From: Halobacteriovoraceae bacterium
GTDB taxonomy: Bacteria > Bdellovibrionota > Bacteriovoracia > Bacteriovoracales > Bacteriovoracaceae
DNA length: 64,000 nucleotides
Reading direction: 5' to 3'
Assembly (NCBI GenBank): GCA_020635135.1
Contig: JACKAJ010000015.1
Coordinates: 744,001 to 808,000, forward strand
The notes below the pieces were generated by a model. It was not told the DNA's origin, ran no database searches, and was given only the letters and a program-made list of their open reading frames with translations. A program made the translations under genes and the position numbers. Positions 36,598 through 46,019 of the stretch are shown piece after piece (position 1 is the stretch's first letter; the number at the start of each line of letters is the position of its first letter).

Positions 36598-37421
36598 CGC
36601 TCTACCAACTTTATACTCAATGACCTCGTGTTTCGAGGTTGAACATTTAATCCTTGGACAAAGACTTGATTCCCATCAAACCCTTGAGCTATTGCATACT
36701 CCACGGCTTTAGCAGCTCGCAAACTCGAAAGAATCAAATTGCTATTGACGACACTGTTAGATTTTTCCTTAAACTGTAATTTATCTGTATGTCCTATAAA
36801 AACCATGTTCACACTGTCTCTGTCTTCTTGGATAATTTTAAATATTTGATTCAATTCAGTTTTCACTTTCTCATTAAGAGAAAAACTTCCTAGCTCAAAG
36901 AGATTTTCGGATAGATCAATAACGAGCTCGACCTTTTTCTTAGCACTTCCAGCTGGTTCTTTTTCCTTATTCTTACCAAGAGCTTTTCCTTTGCCCTTAC
37001 CTGAAAATCCTGTTGACAACGATTCAACCAAGGAATCTTTTTTCAATGATGAAATATCTCGTTGGTTAGAACTATTCTCAGATATTTGGTTCCCAGAGTT
37101 TTTAAACTTCAAAGCAATACTTTCAATATTTTTTTTCTGCTCAGCTGTAATTGCACTATCCCCCTGAGTTTCACCTGTTACCTTGTTTTTCTCAGTAGCC
37201 TGTAAAAACTTTGAATTGGCTAATTTAAAAACAACATTGTTAAATTTTTCATTCTGAATTGTTTTATCGTTATTTACATTAAAATAAATAACAAAAAACG
37301 AAAGGAGAACCATTAAAAAATCAGAATAAGAAACGGCCCAACCTTCATTGCTTTCGTGATGAACCTTTGGTCTTTCAGGTCTTCTCTGATAGTATGTCGA
37401 TTTTTTATCCTGCCTGCTCAT
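36594..37421 (-). CDS. motB: MotB-like stator protein
   Basis: 275 residues. A single membrane helix (29-48) with the proton-carrying Asp34 in AVSYSDFLMVLLSFFV, an unusually long low-complexity linker (about 60-165, including KGKGKALGKNKEKEP), and a C-terminal OmpA-like peptidoglycan-binding domain (VFIGHTD..., LSSLRAAKAVEYA...). The ATG at 37421 follows AGAGG; it overlaps the motA end by 17 nt. All parts needed for an ion-driven stator are present. It is adjacent to motA and the FliF/FliG-like gene and not in the flagellar block. Confidence 0.9.
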   Translation of the reverse strand: MSRQDKKSTYYQRRPERPKVHHESNEGWAVSYSDFLMVLLSFFVIYFNVNNDKTIQNEKFNNVVFKLANSKFLQATEKNKVTGETQGDSAITAEQKKNIESIALKFKNSGNQISENSSNQRDISSLKKDSLVESLSTGFSGKGKGKALGKNKEKEPAGSAKKKVELVIDLSENLFELGSFSLNEKVKTELNQIFKIIQEDRDSVNMVFIGHTDKLQFKEKSNSVVNSNLILSSLRAAKAVEYAIAQGFDGNQVFVQGLNVQPRNTRSLSIKLVER

Positions 37422-38130
37422 AGTACCTCTGTTCAAGATTCATGCTTTCGACCATACTGGTTGGTTCATTAAAATTTATCTTTAAAAGTGCTGTTAAGAT
37501 TAGATCGTTTCGACTGGCATTCAAGAGATGCTTTGCTTGGAGTCGATCGGCCAATGGCAATAAGAACATGTTCGCAAGGAGCAATCCATAGAATGTCGCT
37601 GTCATAGCAAGGGCCAAAGACTGCCCAACTGTCGATTTGTTATCAGCAGTCAAATGAGCAAAGAGAGAAATCATCCCCATAACTGTCCCTGTCATCCCTA
37701 AAGCTGGTGGGTATTTGGAAAGATTTCTTAACACGGCCACAGGTATTTCTGAGAGTTGATTGAGCTCACTGTATTTTTCATACATAGTGGAGCGAAAAGT
37801 ATCTTGGTCAACCCCTCTTTCCCACAAGTTGATGGCTTCATTAATGAGTGCGATATTTTCATACTTTTCAGGACTATTTTTATTCTGAGAAAGTTTAATT
37901 AAAATCTTCTTAATTTCTTTTTCATCGAGATCTTTTTTAAACAAATCCTTAAAAGCTTTAAAAGTCAGACGCAAATCTTTCTTAGGAGTAGAACAAAGAA
38001 CGACCGCTATTGTCCCCAATACAACAATAACAAAACTATGGGTGTTAACATAAATTGCTGCATCTTTTAGATCCAAACTAAAAATAGTGACGAGGATAAT
38101 GGCAATAAAGCCTAAAGGTAAAGTTAACAT
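37405..38130 (-). CDS. motA: MotA-like stator protein
   Basis: 241 residues, four membrane helices. Helices 3 and 4 carry the family hallmarks: YPPALGMTGTVMGMISLF and LAMTATFYGLLLANMFLLPLADRL, which contain the two conserved prolines. The cytoplasmic loop between helices 2 and 3 is about 90 residues and charged (includes LRNLSKYPP), as needed to touch a FliG-type rotor. It belongs to the MotA/PomA rather than the ExbB/TolQ type. Confidence 0.9.
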   Translation of the reverse strand: MLTLPLGFIAIILVTIFSLDLKDAAIYVNTHSFVIVVLGTIAVVLCSTPKKDLRLTFKAFKDLFKKDLDEKEIKKILIKLSQNKNSPEKYENIALINEAINLWERGVDQDTFRSTMYEKYSELNQLSEIPVAVLRNLSKYPPALGMTGTVMGMISLFAHLTADNKSTVGQSLALAMTATFYGLLLANMFLLPLADRLQAKHLLNASRNDLILTALLKINFNEPTSMVESMNLEQRYYEQAG

Positions 38131-38135
38131 CTTCG

Positions 38136-38717
38136 TTATTTCCTTCCACTTATTTTTCTATAAAGTTCTTGAGCCGTTGCATTTTCTGAATTAACTTGTA
38201 AGCCTTCTTCGAGAGCTCTCATCGCATCTGAGTTTCTATTTAATATGGAATAGCATGCTCCCTCTACAAAAGAGAGATAGGCAATCTTCGGGTATTGGGT
38301 TTTCAAATCTCTAATTTTGGAGATAGCATTCACATAATCTTTTTTGAGCATCATGGCCTGAACTTGTTGAATTTCAGGCATAAGAACATCCATCGTTTTA
38401 TTGACTTCATTTCTTTGAACTTCTGAAATCTTCTTCGTATCGAGATCGGGAAGTTTAACTTCAAAATTATCTTTCGTATTAACTGGATAAATCAGCATCG
38501 ATACTTTCCCTTCCGCTTCAACCAAAAGAGGTGAGTTCAAGGAGTATTCCAAGCTTTTGCCTGCCTCATAGGCTTTTGTGCTATTATCAACTGTGACATC
38601 GACATTATGGGCAAATTTAATAGTTTGCTTCGGAGGCTCGACTGATTGAAAACTCGAACAGGACATCAATCCCCATAAAATTGTTAAGAGACAACTTCTT
38701 TTTAATTTCATAATCAT
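38136..38717 (-). CDS. TPR-containing lipoprotein in the motor operon
   Basis: 193 residues. Signal peptide with lipobox LMSC, then a beta-rich part (about 30-110) and two TPR-like helical hairpins (about 120-190: DYVNAISKIRDLKTQYP..., GACYSILNRNSDAMRALEEGL). It lies 5 nt before motA, so it is in the same operon. A periplasmic scaffold between stator and cell wall or outer membrane is a guess. Confidence 0.75.
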   Translation of the reverse strand: MIMKLKRSCLLTILWGLMSCSSFQSVEPPKQTIKFAHNVDVTVDNSTKAYEAGKSLEYSLNSPLLVEAEGKVSMLIYPVNTKDNFEVKLPDLDTKKISEVQRNEVNKTMDVLMPEIQQVQAMMLKKDYVNAISKIRDLKTQYPKIAYLSFVEGACYSILNRNSDAMRALEEGLQVNSENATAQELYRKISGRK

Positions 38718-38809
38718 TTTTTCGGACTACAGCAGATAAAATAAATGAGCTATAACTTTGTAGGAAAATTTTTCATCATCGAATCAAGACTTTCACAGTA
38801 TACTTAAAC

Positions 38810-40771
38810 TCAATGATCAAGTTCTTTAGTTTTAGGCTTTAAGACAGAAGGGTTTTGTAGTTTTTCTTCACTACTCAATTTTCCAATATCTCGTTCAAAA
38901 TTTGATTTTTTCTCAATAAGAATCTTTTGCAAAGCCTCTAACTTGTACTTCTCAAGAGCGTCTTCTTCCACTTGTAGTTCTAAGTTTAACTTTTTCTCAT
39001 TGAGTTCTCTATTGTATTTTTCTAACTGACTATTTTGCAAGACTATTTTTTGGATTTCCTTTTGCAGTTCTCTTTTCTCGTCTAGTAATGATTTCAATTC
39101 TGCTTCCATTTGTACTAAAGAATTTTCTAGTGAATTGGTTTTTCCTTCCTGTTCTTCCATCCACTTCTCTGACTCTAAAATTCTTTCTCTCAAGGATAAA
39201 ATTTTATTTTGTTTTGCTTTTGCATTTTTTTCCAGCTTCTCGTAAGAATAATTCACCTTATTTCTTTGGCTTTTCAAATCATTTAAAACATTTTTTAATT
39301 CGTTTGATTCTAAATGATATTCAGCTATTTTCGTTTCGAAGTTCGCAATCTTATCATTTAAACTCTTCTCTTCATTATTTAGCTTTTCTATTCGAATTGA
39401 TAAACTTTCGTGAATATCAATCTTGTCTTGAAGTAGAGAACTTTGATTTTTTTCTGTCACCATAAGGCTTTTTATATGTTTTTCAAGCCCTTGGAGCTGT
39501 TGTTGCAGTTTGCTGACTTCTAAAGCATTGTTGCTTATCAAGATTTCCTTTTCTTTAATCTGAGCTTGCATCTCTTTTTCTAGACTCTCTGCTCTCCCAA
39601 CCTGCTTTTCAATAACCTCAAGCTCATTTACTAATTTTTCACTCGTTTCCTTAAAAAAGATATAATCTTTAGCCAACTCCTTCAGGCTAGCCAATTGTTC
39701 TTGAAGTTTATTCTCTAGTGAGTTTTTTCTTTGAATATTCTTTTTATACTCATCTCTTTTGATTTTAAGTTCTTTCTGATTCACCAAACTTTCTTCAGCA
39801 ACCCGGCCAATATCTTGAGACAACAATCTAAGTTCTTGGTTCAACCCTTCTATCTTTTCACTTAGAAGTTTATTTTCATGCGACTGTTCTTTTAGTAGTT
39901 CTTTTTTTTCTTCAAGCTCTTTTTCTAAGTCTTTCTTTTTTTCAGCTTGAAAATGAATTTGTTTTTTAATTGAATCATGTTCTTTAACGAATGAATGATA
40001 TTCTTCTTTTAATTCTCTTAAGTCTTGGTCGACTTTTTCAAGTTCAAGACTTGCAATTCGAGCATCATTGTCTTGAAAGTGAATATTTTCAATTAAAATT
40101 TCATTTACCCTTTTAATATTACCTAACTCGTTGAGTATCCCATCTAATCTTTGAGTTTTTGCCTTTTCTTCGACTATTTTTTCTCTAATTTTTTCGATTT
40201 CTTTATTTTCATCAACAAGTCTAATCTCTAATTTTTCTTTTTCTTCTCTGTTATTTTTCAATAAGTTTAATTCTTCCTCTAGAGCTCTTTTCCTTTGCAC
40301 CGATTTTTCAATTTTCAAATTATAACTTTCTAAACTTTCTTGTAACACTTCTAGTTCTATTTTCTTTTTTTCTAAGTTTTGAACGACAAGTGCGTTTTCG
40401 ATTTCATTTTTTCTTTTATTTTCTAAATCTATTTGGATTTTTTTCTTTTGAAAATCAATGTCAACGATTTCGGCTTCATATTTTTTAAGATCAGAGTTTA
40501 AAATTTTATCTTCTTCAACAATTCTTTGACTTAATTCTTCAAGATTTCGTAAAGCGAGCATCTTTTTCTTAATTATAAATTTTTTCTGATTAATTTTTTG
40601 ATGGATTTTGGAAACTGATTTCTCTTGAACTCCCTGCTGGATACTATAGCTCTCTATTTTTTCATCAAGCTCTTCAATGAATTGCTGACAATTCTTAACT
40701 TCTTCTTTTAGGTTTTTGAAAATTTGCTCATAATCAGTTTTTGAATTCTCTTCAATCATAATTTTTTCCAA
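38810..40771 (-). CDS. long cytoplasmic coiled-coil protein
   Basis: 653 residues, almost wholly heptad coiled coil from about residue 10 to 630, rich in Glu, Lys and Leu, with no signal peptide, membrane helix or ATPase motif (so not SMC). It is first in the operon with the TPR lipoprotein, MotA, MotB and the FliF/FliG-like protein. Long coiled-coil proteins act as cytoplasmic platforms in some motility systems (for example AglZ in Myxococcus gliding). That parallel is inference only; there is no sequence-level match I can claim. Confidence 0.75.
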   Translation of the reverse strand: MEKIMIEENSKTDYEQIFKNLKEEVKNCQQFIEELDEKIESYSIQQGVQEKSVSKIHQKINQKKFIIKKKMLALRNLEELSQRIVEEDKILNSDLKKYEAEIVDIDFQKKKIQIDLENKRKNEIENALVVQNLEKKKIELEVLQESLESYNLKIEKSVQRKRALEEELNLLKNNREEKEKLEIRLVDENKEIEKIREKIVEEKAKTQRLDGILNELGNIKRVNEILIENIHFQDNDARIASLELEKVDQDLRELKEEYHSFVKEHDSIKKQIHFQAEKKKDLEKELEEKKELLKEQSHENKLLSEKIEGLNQELRLLSQDIGRVAEESLVNQKELKIKRDEYKKNIQRKNSLENKLQEQLASLKELAKDYIFFKETSEKLVNELEVIEKQVGRAESLEKEMQAQIKEKEILISNNALEVSKLQQQLQGLEKHIKSLMVTEKNQSSLLQDKIDIHESLSIRIEKLNNEEKSLNDKIANFETKIAEYHLESNELKNVLNDLKSQRNKVNYSYEKLEKNAKAKQNKILSLRERILESEKWMEEQEGKTNSLENSLVQMEAELKSLLDEKRELQKEIQKIVLQNSQLEKYNRELNEKKLNLELQVEEDALEKYKLEALQKILIEKKSNFERDIGKLSSEEKLQNPSVLKPKTKELDH

Positions 40772-40890
40772 AAGTTAATAGGCAACTGCGCCAGTCTCCT
40801 TTGCATGACACCATGCACTTTTCATCATCTCTAATAAGACGATGAGATTAAATAAGGAAAATTCATCCTTACCCGCAAATCATCTAAATT

Positions 40891-40899
40891 TGCTATAAT
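40891..40899 (+). promoter_or_regulatory. extended -10 promoter, possibly leaderless
   Basis: TGC followed by TATAAT (40894-40899), an extended -10. Transcription would begin about 6-7 nt later, at or next to the ATG at 40906; no ribosome site fits between. No good -35. Confidence 0.5.
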
Positions 40900-40905
40900 T
40901 GATCT

Positions 40906-41511
40906 ATGAAAATTATTTTTCTACTCTTACTTCCTTATCTTTTGTTTGTGAGCTCACTAACTGCAGCGACAGAACAAAACACTCAAGTAAAGCCAACAAG
41001 GAAGGAAAATTCTCTCAATAGAATTACGGCGAACTTCAACCTCACTTTTAATTCACTTTCAATTTCAGAGACTGGAACTTCAATCAGCGGACCAGGACTG
41101 GAGCTTTTTGTTAGTTATGCTCTATCAAAAAAATGGGGAGTTGGTGGGAGTGTAAAACAAATGAATCTTGGAAGCACTGGATCTGGTTCAGGCTTTAACT
41201 TTCGAGCAACTTACGCCCTATGGGGAAATCTCCTGACTGAAAACTCAAAATTTTATTACGATAAAGACTTAATCATCGAAAATAAATCGGTTGAAACATC
41301 TTGCCTCTGTGCCCAGATCACAGGTTCTCAATACTACTTGAATACTTCGGTCAGCACAGTCCCCTTCACTGGTTATGGAGCTGCTTTGTATTATCGCTAC
41401 CCCACTGTTCAGTTTCATAATCTCATCGGTGGTGTTCAATATGAAAGTATGGCCAACACTGATACTCTTACTGCCATGACGATTTTTCTGGGAATTGAAT
41501 TTAGAATCTAA
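40906..41511 (+). CDS. probable outer-membrane beta-barrel protein
   Basis: 201 residues. Signal peptide 1-20 (ending LTAATE). The rest alternates polar and hydrophobic residues in strands separated by short Gly/Ser/Asn turns (GPGLELFVSYALSKKWGVGGSVK, FNFRATYALW) and ends in MTIFLGIEFRI, close to the aromatic-ending signal used by the BAM complex. One CLC pair is present. Probably an 8-strand OmpA/OmpW-sized barrel; no named family. Its stop codon abuts the stop of the convergent NHL gene. Confidence 0.7.
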   Translation: MKIIFLLLLPYLLFVSSLTAATEQNTQVKPTRKENSLNRITANFNLTFNSLSISETGTSISGPGLELFVSYALSKKWGVGGSVKQMNLGSTGSGSGFNFRATYALWGNLLTENSKFYYDKDLIIENKSVETSCLCAQITGSQYYLNTSVSTVPFTGYGAALYYRYPTVQFHNLIGGVQYESMANTDTLTAMTIFLGIEFRI

Positions 41512-44500
41512 CTAAGGTGTGACTGGAAAAGCGATCACGCGGCTATGATTATAATCCCCTAAAAATAAGCGATTATTAATTTTAAGGAGCGTTCGAGCAT
41601 CAGAAGATATCAAGACACTATTATCTGCTGGTTCGAGTGTATCGAGATAATCCGTTTTTCCATAAATCTCACTGGCCGCTTCATTTGTTGTTGTTGGATT
41701 GTCAAAGACCATCACCCTTCCATTATTTCTATCCATGACATAAATTTTTGTACCCACGCCAGTAATTCCCATCGGTCCGCTCAATCCCACAGAAGAGACA
41801 AGAGAGTTTCGACTGGTCCAATTCGTATTCCCTCCCAAATAAAAACTGGCATTGGCATCATCTGCCACTGGTATCGGATCCCAAACCATCACACGATGAT
41901 TATTATAGTCACCTACAAAAAGTCTCGTTCCATCAGAGTAAACTCCCCAAGGATCATAGAGTTGATTTTGTGATGTTTGATTGCCCGTATTTGTACCTAC
42001 AATAACATCAGCCGCTGGATTGTCTCCAACTCCTGCCATCGTCGGAAGCGAATTATAAATGAGTATTCTATCGTAGGTTCGATCGACTACATAAAATTTT
42101 GTCCCATCGTAATAACAGGCAATAGCTTGATTCACACGATCCTTTCCTGTACCAGAAGAGTTCGCTGTCCATGTTGTTTGTCCAAGTACAGCTTGGGCAT
42201 TTGGCGAATTGGAAGTAATAGGCAAATCAAAAACCATGATCCTTCTATTATTATAATCCGGTACCCACAATTGCCCACCAGCGACACAAATTCCTCGCGG
42301 ACTATTAACTTGAGCTTGATTTCTTGCAGCCGTCGTCAAAGAAAAATTTCCTTGGCCTATAACATAATCAGGATTCTGGTTCCATGAATTGGGAATCCCA
42401 TCATAGACGAGAACTCTATTTCTCTCGGGATCCGCTATGAAAAATTGATTCCCATCCCAAGCCATCCCTTCAGGGGCATCAAACGTTGTTCCACTGATAT
42501 CATTGTGGTCGTTTACTACTTCAGTCGTAAAACTATTTTGTCCAATTACAAAATCAGCATTCGAATCATCGGCAAGCGGTATTGTATTAAATCCTAAAAT
42601 TCTATAGTTATTATAATCAGCTACAAAAACTTTTGTTCCATCAATGGCCACACTTTGAGGATTTTGCAATCGGCTTTGAGTCAATCCATTTCCATTCGTT
42701 GTATTGCTTCTCCCAATAACATAATCGGAAGCAACTCCATGATTTCCCGCTGCAGGAAGTGAATTCCAAACTTTCACACGATTATTAGTATAGTCTGCAA
42801 TAAAAAGTTTCCCTCCGGCCATTCTCGGTTTATAAGGGTTTTTTAAATTAACAGCTCCTGTACCTGCTGAACTATTTGTGAGGTTTGTTTGCCCAATAGC
42901 CGTCAGCGCAGCTGGGTTGCCAGTAGCCGGAACAGTATACCAAACGGTTGCCCGGTGGCAGCCATTTTGACTCACAATAAGTGTCGATCCATCTGACCAT
43001 ACCCCAGTCGGAGTTTTCATTCCATCAGCAGCACAACTTCCAGTTTGCCCGGTTGAAGAGCTTTGACCCAAGTAAACATCAGGGGTTGCAAAATTACTTG
43101 TTGGAAAAGTATTGTGGATAACAACGCGGTTATTACTATAATCAGCGATATAAAGTTTTGTCCCATCAGACCAAACACCGATAGGTCCTTGGAGACCCTT
43201 GGTAACATCTCCTCCGTCAGCATTCACAACAGAGAAATTCCCTTGTCCGATAACAACATCGGCAGCAGTATAGTTCGCAGTTGGGATACTATTCCAAATC
43301 AAGACCCGATTGTTAGCATAGTCAGCGACAACCATTTTGTCTGTCCCCCCTACGCTTCCTGCCCACACATCCATCGGCTCACGCAATGACTGAGCACTGG
43401 CAGTACCAATATTTCCTGGAGTGTTGTTAAGATATCTCTCTCCAAATCCACTTTGCCCAATAACAACATCGGGGGCATCTGAATTACTCGTTGGATAGGT
43501 GTTCCAAATAAGAATTCTATTATTATAGCGATCGGCTACGAAAAGCTTTCCATTATAGGCCATCACCCCTGAAGGATTATAAAGCCCATGAGTTGAAGTG
43601 GTATCATTGGGAGTTGTTTTTCCAAGAACGATACAAGGTAAATAATCAGTCGTTGTGATATCAGCCGTCGCTGAGTTTTCAGAGTTATACCCTTTATTCG
43701 TCGCTACAGTTATGAGTAACTTATAAGCTGTATTAATTGTTAATCCTGTTAAGGTTGTCGAGGTTGCTGGAGCATTCACTGTCGTTAGAAGAGTATTAGT
43801 TCCTCCAGATGCATCATAGATAAAATAAGCAGTCGCATCCGAAACAGCATTCCAACTTATCGTTGCATAAGCGCCTTCTGTGATAGTCCGGCAATCGAGA
43901 CCAGTCAGATCACTTGTTCCTGTCCCATTATCATCCACAGAAGCGACTCCTCCAAAAGTAATCATCGTTGTTCCCACTAACCAATCACTGGTTGTCACAT
44001 TCGTTACGGCCCGGACGCGGTAACGATAGTAAGCACCTTCAGTAAGGCCTGTAAATTGATATGTGGTTGTATTGGGAGCTACAAAATCTGTAAAAGCTGC
44101 CACGAAAGTCGTCGCACAAGAAACACCATCACAACGGCTCACTTCAAAGCTCACTTCATTTTGAGAGTTATCGTTCCAAGAAATAGTCGCGGTGGTCCCT
44201 GTCACATTAGTCAATGAATAACCGGTCGGGGGATTAACTCCCGCACTTCCTTGCATTTCAATATAGGCGATGAGATCTTCTGCCCCCGAAGTCACTCCAT
44301 AAGTCACATTGATAGTGGCTTCATGGAGTCCTCCAGTAAGGGCACTAAAAAGAAAATCAATATTACAAGTTGCTCCCGGAGCAAAAGCATTCCCTCCAGT
44401 CGGACAGCTGTTACTTGCGATCGAAAAAATAGAACTTTCCCCAACAAATTCACTGAGATAAACAGTAACTTCACTGGCATTGGTGAGAGTTACTGTTTGT

Positions 44501-44745
44501 TGGTCTGTAGAACTTAAAGCGATATCTCCAAAATCAAGAGTCGATGGAGAAAACGTTAAAGCAGAATTTCCGACATTGGGTCCGTCATCTTGATTATCTT
44601 GTTGATCATTTTGGTCGTTGCCAACATCGAGAAACTCATCGACGGCATTATCCCCACCCCCACCTTTACAGGAGTATAAATAATTGAGGGTTACGAAAAC
44701 CATCAGAAACAAAATGAATTTTTGTGTCAAATCTTTTTTAGTCAT
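41512..44745 (-). CDS. large lipoprotein with Hydin-like, fibronectin III and 12 NHL repeats
   Basis: 1077 residues. Lipobox LYSC near residue 26, acidic spacer, one ASPM/SPD-2/Hydin-like beta domain (about 62-165, LTFSPSTLDFGDIALSSTDQQTVTL), then two fibronectin type III-like domains (about 170-265 and 285-365). From about 370 to the end there are 12 repeats of about 55 residues with the pattern ADYNNHRVLIWNxxP...ADVVIGQ, the NHL beta-propeller repeat. Twelve blades suggest two propellers. Surface-attached binding or adhesion role inferred. The repeats make the DNA here (about 41515-43640) internally repetitive. Confidence 0.88.
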   Translation of the reverse strand: MTKKDLTQKFILFLMVFVTLNYLYSCKGGGGDNAVDEFLDVGNDQNDQQDNQDDGPNVGNSALTFSPSTLDFGDIALSSTDQQTVTLTNASEVTVYLSEFVGESSIFSIASNSCPTGGNAFAPGATCNIDFLFSALTGGLHEATINVTYGVTSGAEDLIAYIEMQGSAGVNPPTGYSLTNVTGTTATISWNDNSQNEVSFEVSRCDGVSCATTFVAAFTDFVAPNTTTYQFTGLTEGAYYRYRVRAVTNVTTSDWLVGTTMITFGGVASVDDNGTGTSDLTGLDCRTITEGAYATISWNAVSDATAYFIYDASGGTNTLLTTVNAPATSTTLTGLTINTAYKLLITVATNKGYNSENSATADITTTDYLPCIVLGKTTPNDTTSTHGLYNPSGVMAYNGKLFVADRYNNRILIWNTYPTSNSDAPDVVIGQSGFGERYLNNTPGNIGTASAQSLREPMDVWAGSVGGTDKMVVADYANNRVLIWNSIPTANYTAADVVIGQGNFSVVNADGGDVTKGLQGPIGVWSDGTKLYIADYSNNRVVIHNTFPTSNFATPDVYLGQSSSTGQTGSCAADGMKTPTGVWSDGSTLIVSQNGCHRATVWYTVPATGNPAALTAIGQTNLTNSSAGTGAVNLKNPYKPRMAGGKLFIADYTNNRVKVWNSLPAAGNHGVASDYVIGRSNTTNGNGLTQSRLQNPQSVAIDGTKVFVADYNNYRILGFNTIPLADDSNADFVIGQNSFTTEVVNDHNDISGTTFDAPEGMAWDGNQFFIADPERNRVLVYDGIPNSWNQNPDYVIGQGNFSLTTAARNQAQVNSPRGICVAGGQLWVPDYNNRRIMVFDLPITSNSPNAQAVLGQTTWTANSSGTGKDRVNQAIACYYDGTKFYVVDRTYDRILIYNSLPTMAGVGDNPAADVIVGTNTGNQTSQNQLYDPWGVYSDGTRLFVGDYNNHRVMVWDPIPVADDANASFYLGGNTNWTSRNSLVSSVGLSGPMGITGVGTKIYVMDRNNGRVMVFDNPTTTNEAASEIYGKTDYLDTLEPADNSVLISSDARTLLKINNRLFLGDYNHSRVIAFPVTP

Positions 44746-44990
44746 AATTATATATTCTTTTTATCGTCAAAATAGTTGCTTTTTTTAGCAACTAATCGTT
44801 TTAATCCATTATAAGGACTCAAATCAATGGGAAGTGAATTCTTCATGATTTTTCGAGATAATTGAGGGATTACAAGAAGTTATGCTGTTTTCACTATTTT
44901 AAGTTATAGAGAGGTAAACCTAAAAAAATACATTCTCTGCCAACAAATATTGGCAAAAATAACAAAGCTAAATTCGCTTTTTGAAAACTT

Positions 44991-45947
44991 TTAAGCTTTG
45001 ACTTCGTTAAGAAGATTCCCATTCACAAAAAACTCATTGAGCTGGTGAACGGCCATCTCGCCGACTCGAAACTGAGCCTCGTCAGTGCTTCCCCCTAAGT
45101 GAGGCGTCAGCACCAGATTCTCAATACCCAAGAGTGGTGAAGTTTCAGCTAGTGGCTCAGATGAAAAGACATCCAGTGCAGCCCCTTTGAGCTTTCCTTC
45201 TTTCAAGGCTTTTACGAGATCTTCTTCCACAACAATGTTCCCACGTGCGGCGTTTACTAAAATCGCATTGGATTTCATACTCGATAAAAGTTGATAATTC
45301 ACCATATTGCGGGTGTGGTTATTAAGGGGTGTATGGATTGAAATGATATCTGCTGATTTAAAAATATCTTCTACTGAATGCACTTTTTGAATATTGTCGT
45401 AGGGCACAGAGTGAGTATCAATAATGGGATCAAAGAAAAGAATTTTAGGATCAAATCCGATAAGTCTTTTTGCCAACAATTGTCCAATTCTTCCAAACCC
45501 GACAATTCCAATTGTCTTATTGGTAAGTTCATTCCCTGTAAACGAAGCTTTCTCCCATTTCCCTGAATGCATTGAAGTATTCGCTAAAGCAGTTTTTCGA
45601 AGCACAGTCATCATGAGGGCCAGGGCATGTTCAGCCGCTGAATTATTGTTCGCCCCTGGAGTATTAGAAACCTTGATCCCCAATTCCGCACATGCAGCTT
45701 TATCAATATTATCAGTTCCTTCACCAGCACGAATGATATATTTCAAATTGGGGCAATCTTGCAGGAATTCTTTATCCGGGCAAGTCGCTGATCGGATCAC
45801 CATTCCATGAGCTTTCTTCCTTATTTCGGCAATGGTTTCTTGAGAGTTTTTAGCTTCGGGATAAACTTCAAATTTCGGATTAGAAGAAAGCTCAGAAAAA
45901 AGCTTCTTATCCATTCCATCACAAACTAAAATAAAAGATTTACTCAT
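44991..45947 (-). CDS. serA: D-isomer-specific 2-hydroxyacid dehydrogenase, phosphoglycerate dehydrogenase-like
   Basis: 318 residues, the short form without the ACT or ASB regulatory domains. NAD-binding GIVGFGRIGQLLAKRL, substrate/catalytic Arg region IIRAGEGTDNID, NAARGNIVVEEDLVKAL, and the catalytic His in LTPHLGGST are all intact. It probably makes 3-phosphohydroxypyruvate for serine synthesis, fitting the glyA step downstream of serine, but other 2-hydroxyacids are possible. It starts after the hppA terminator, so it has its own promoter. Confidence 0.85.
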   Translation of the reverse strand: MSKSFILVCDGMDKKLFSELSSNPKFEVYPEAKNSQETIAEIRKKAHGMVIRSATCPDKEFLQDCPNLKYIIRAGEGTDNIDKAACAELGIKVSNTPGANNNSAAEHALALMMTVLRKTALANTSMHSGKWEKASFTGNELTNKTIGIVGFGRIGQLLAKRLIGFDPKILFFDPIIDTHSVPYDNIQKVHSVEDIFKSADIISIHTPLNNHTRNMVNYQLLSSMKSNAILVNAARGNIVVEEDLVKALKEGKLKGAALDVFSSEPLAETSPLLGIENLVLTPHLGGSTDEAQFRVGEMAVHQLNEFFVNGNLLNEVKA

Positions 45948-45961
45948 GTTAACATCCTTAC

Positions 45962-45993
45962 AAAATAAAAAGGGGCGAGATTGACTCGCCCCT
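45962..45993 (-). terminator. rho-independent terminator of hppA
   Basis: Perfect 9-bp GC-rich stem (45971-45979 with 45985-45993), loop of 5, followed on the minus strand by TTTTTATTTTG. Starts about 27 nt after the hppA stop. Confidence 0.9.
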
Positions 45994-46019
45994 CAGATTA
46001 TACTGATAATTTTCTAAAA

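Noticed and set aside
35128..40771. Zorya-type anti-phage system (MotAB-like ZorAB)
   Set aside because: No helicase, nuclease or ZorC-like gene is present, and the partner looks like a FliF/FliG protein.
38810..40771. SMC-type ATPase
   Set aside because: The protein is coiled coil throughout, with no Walker A at the start or signature motif at the end.
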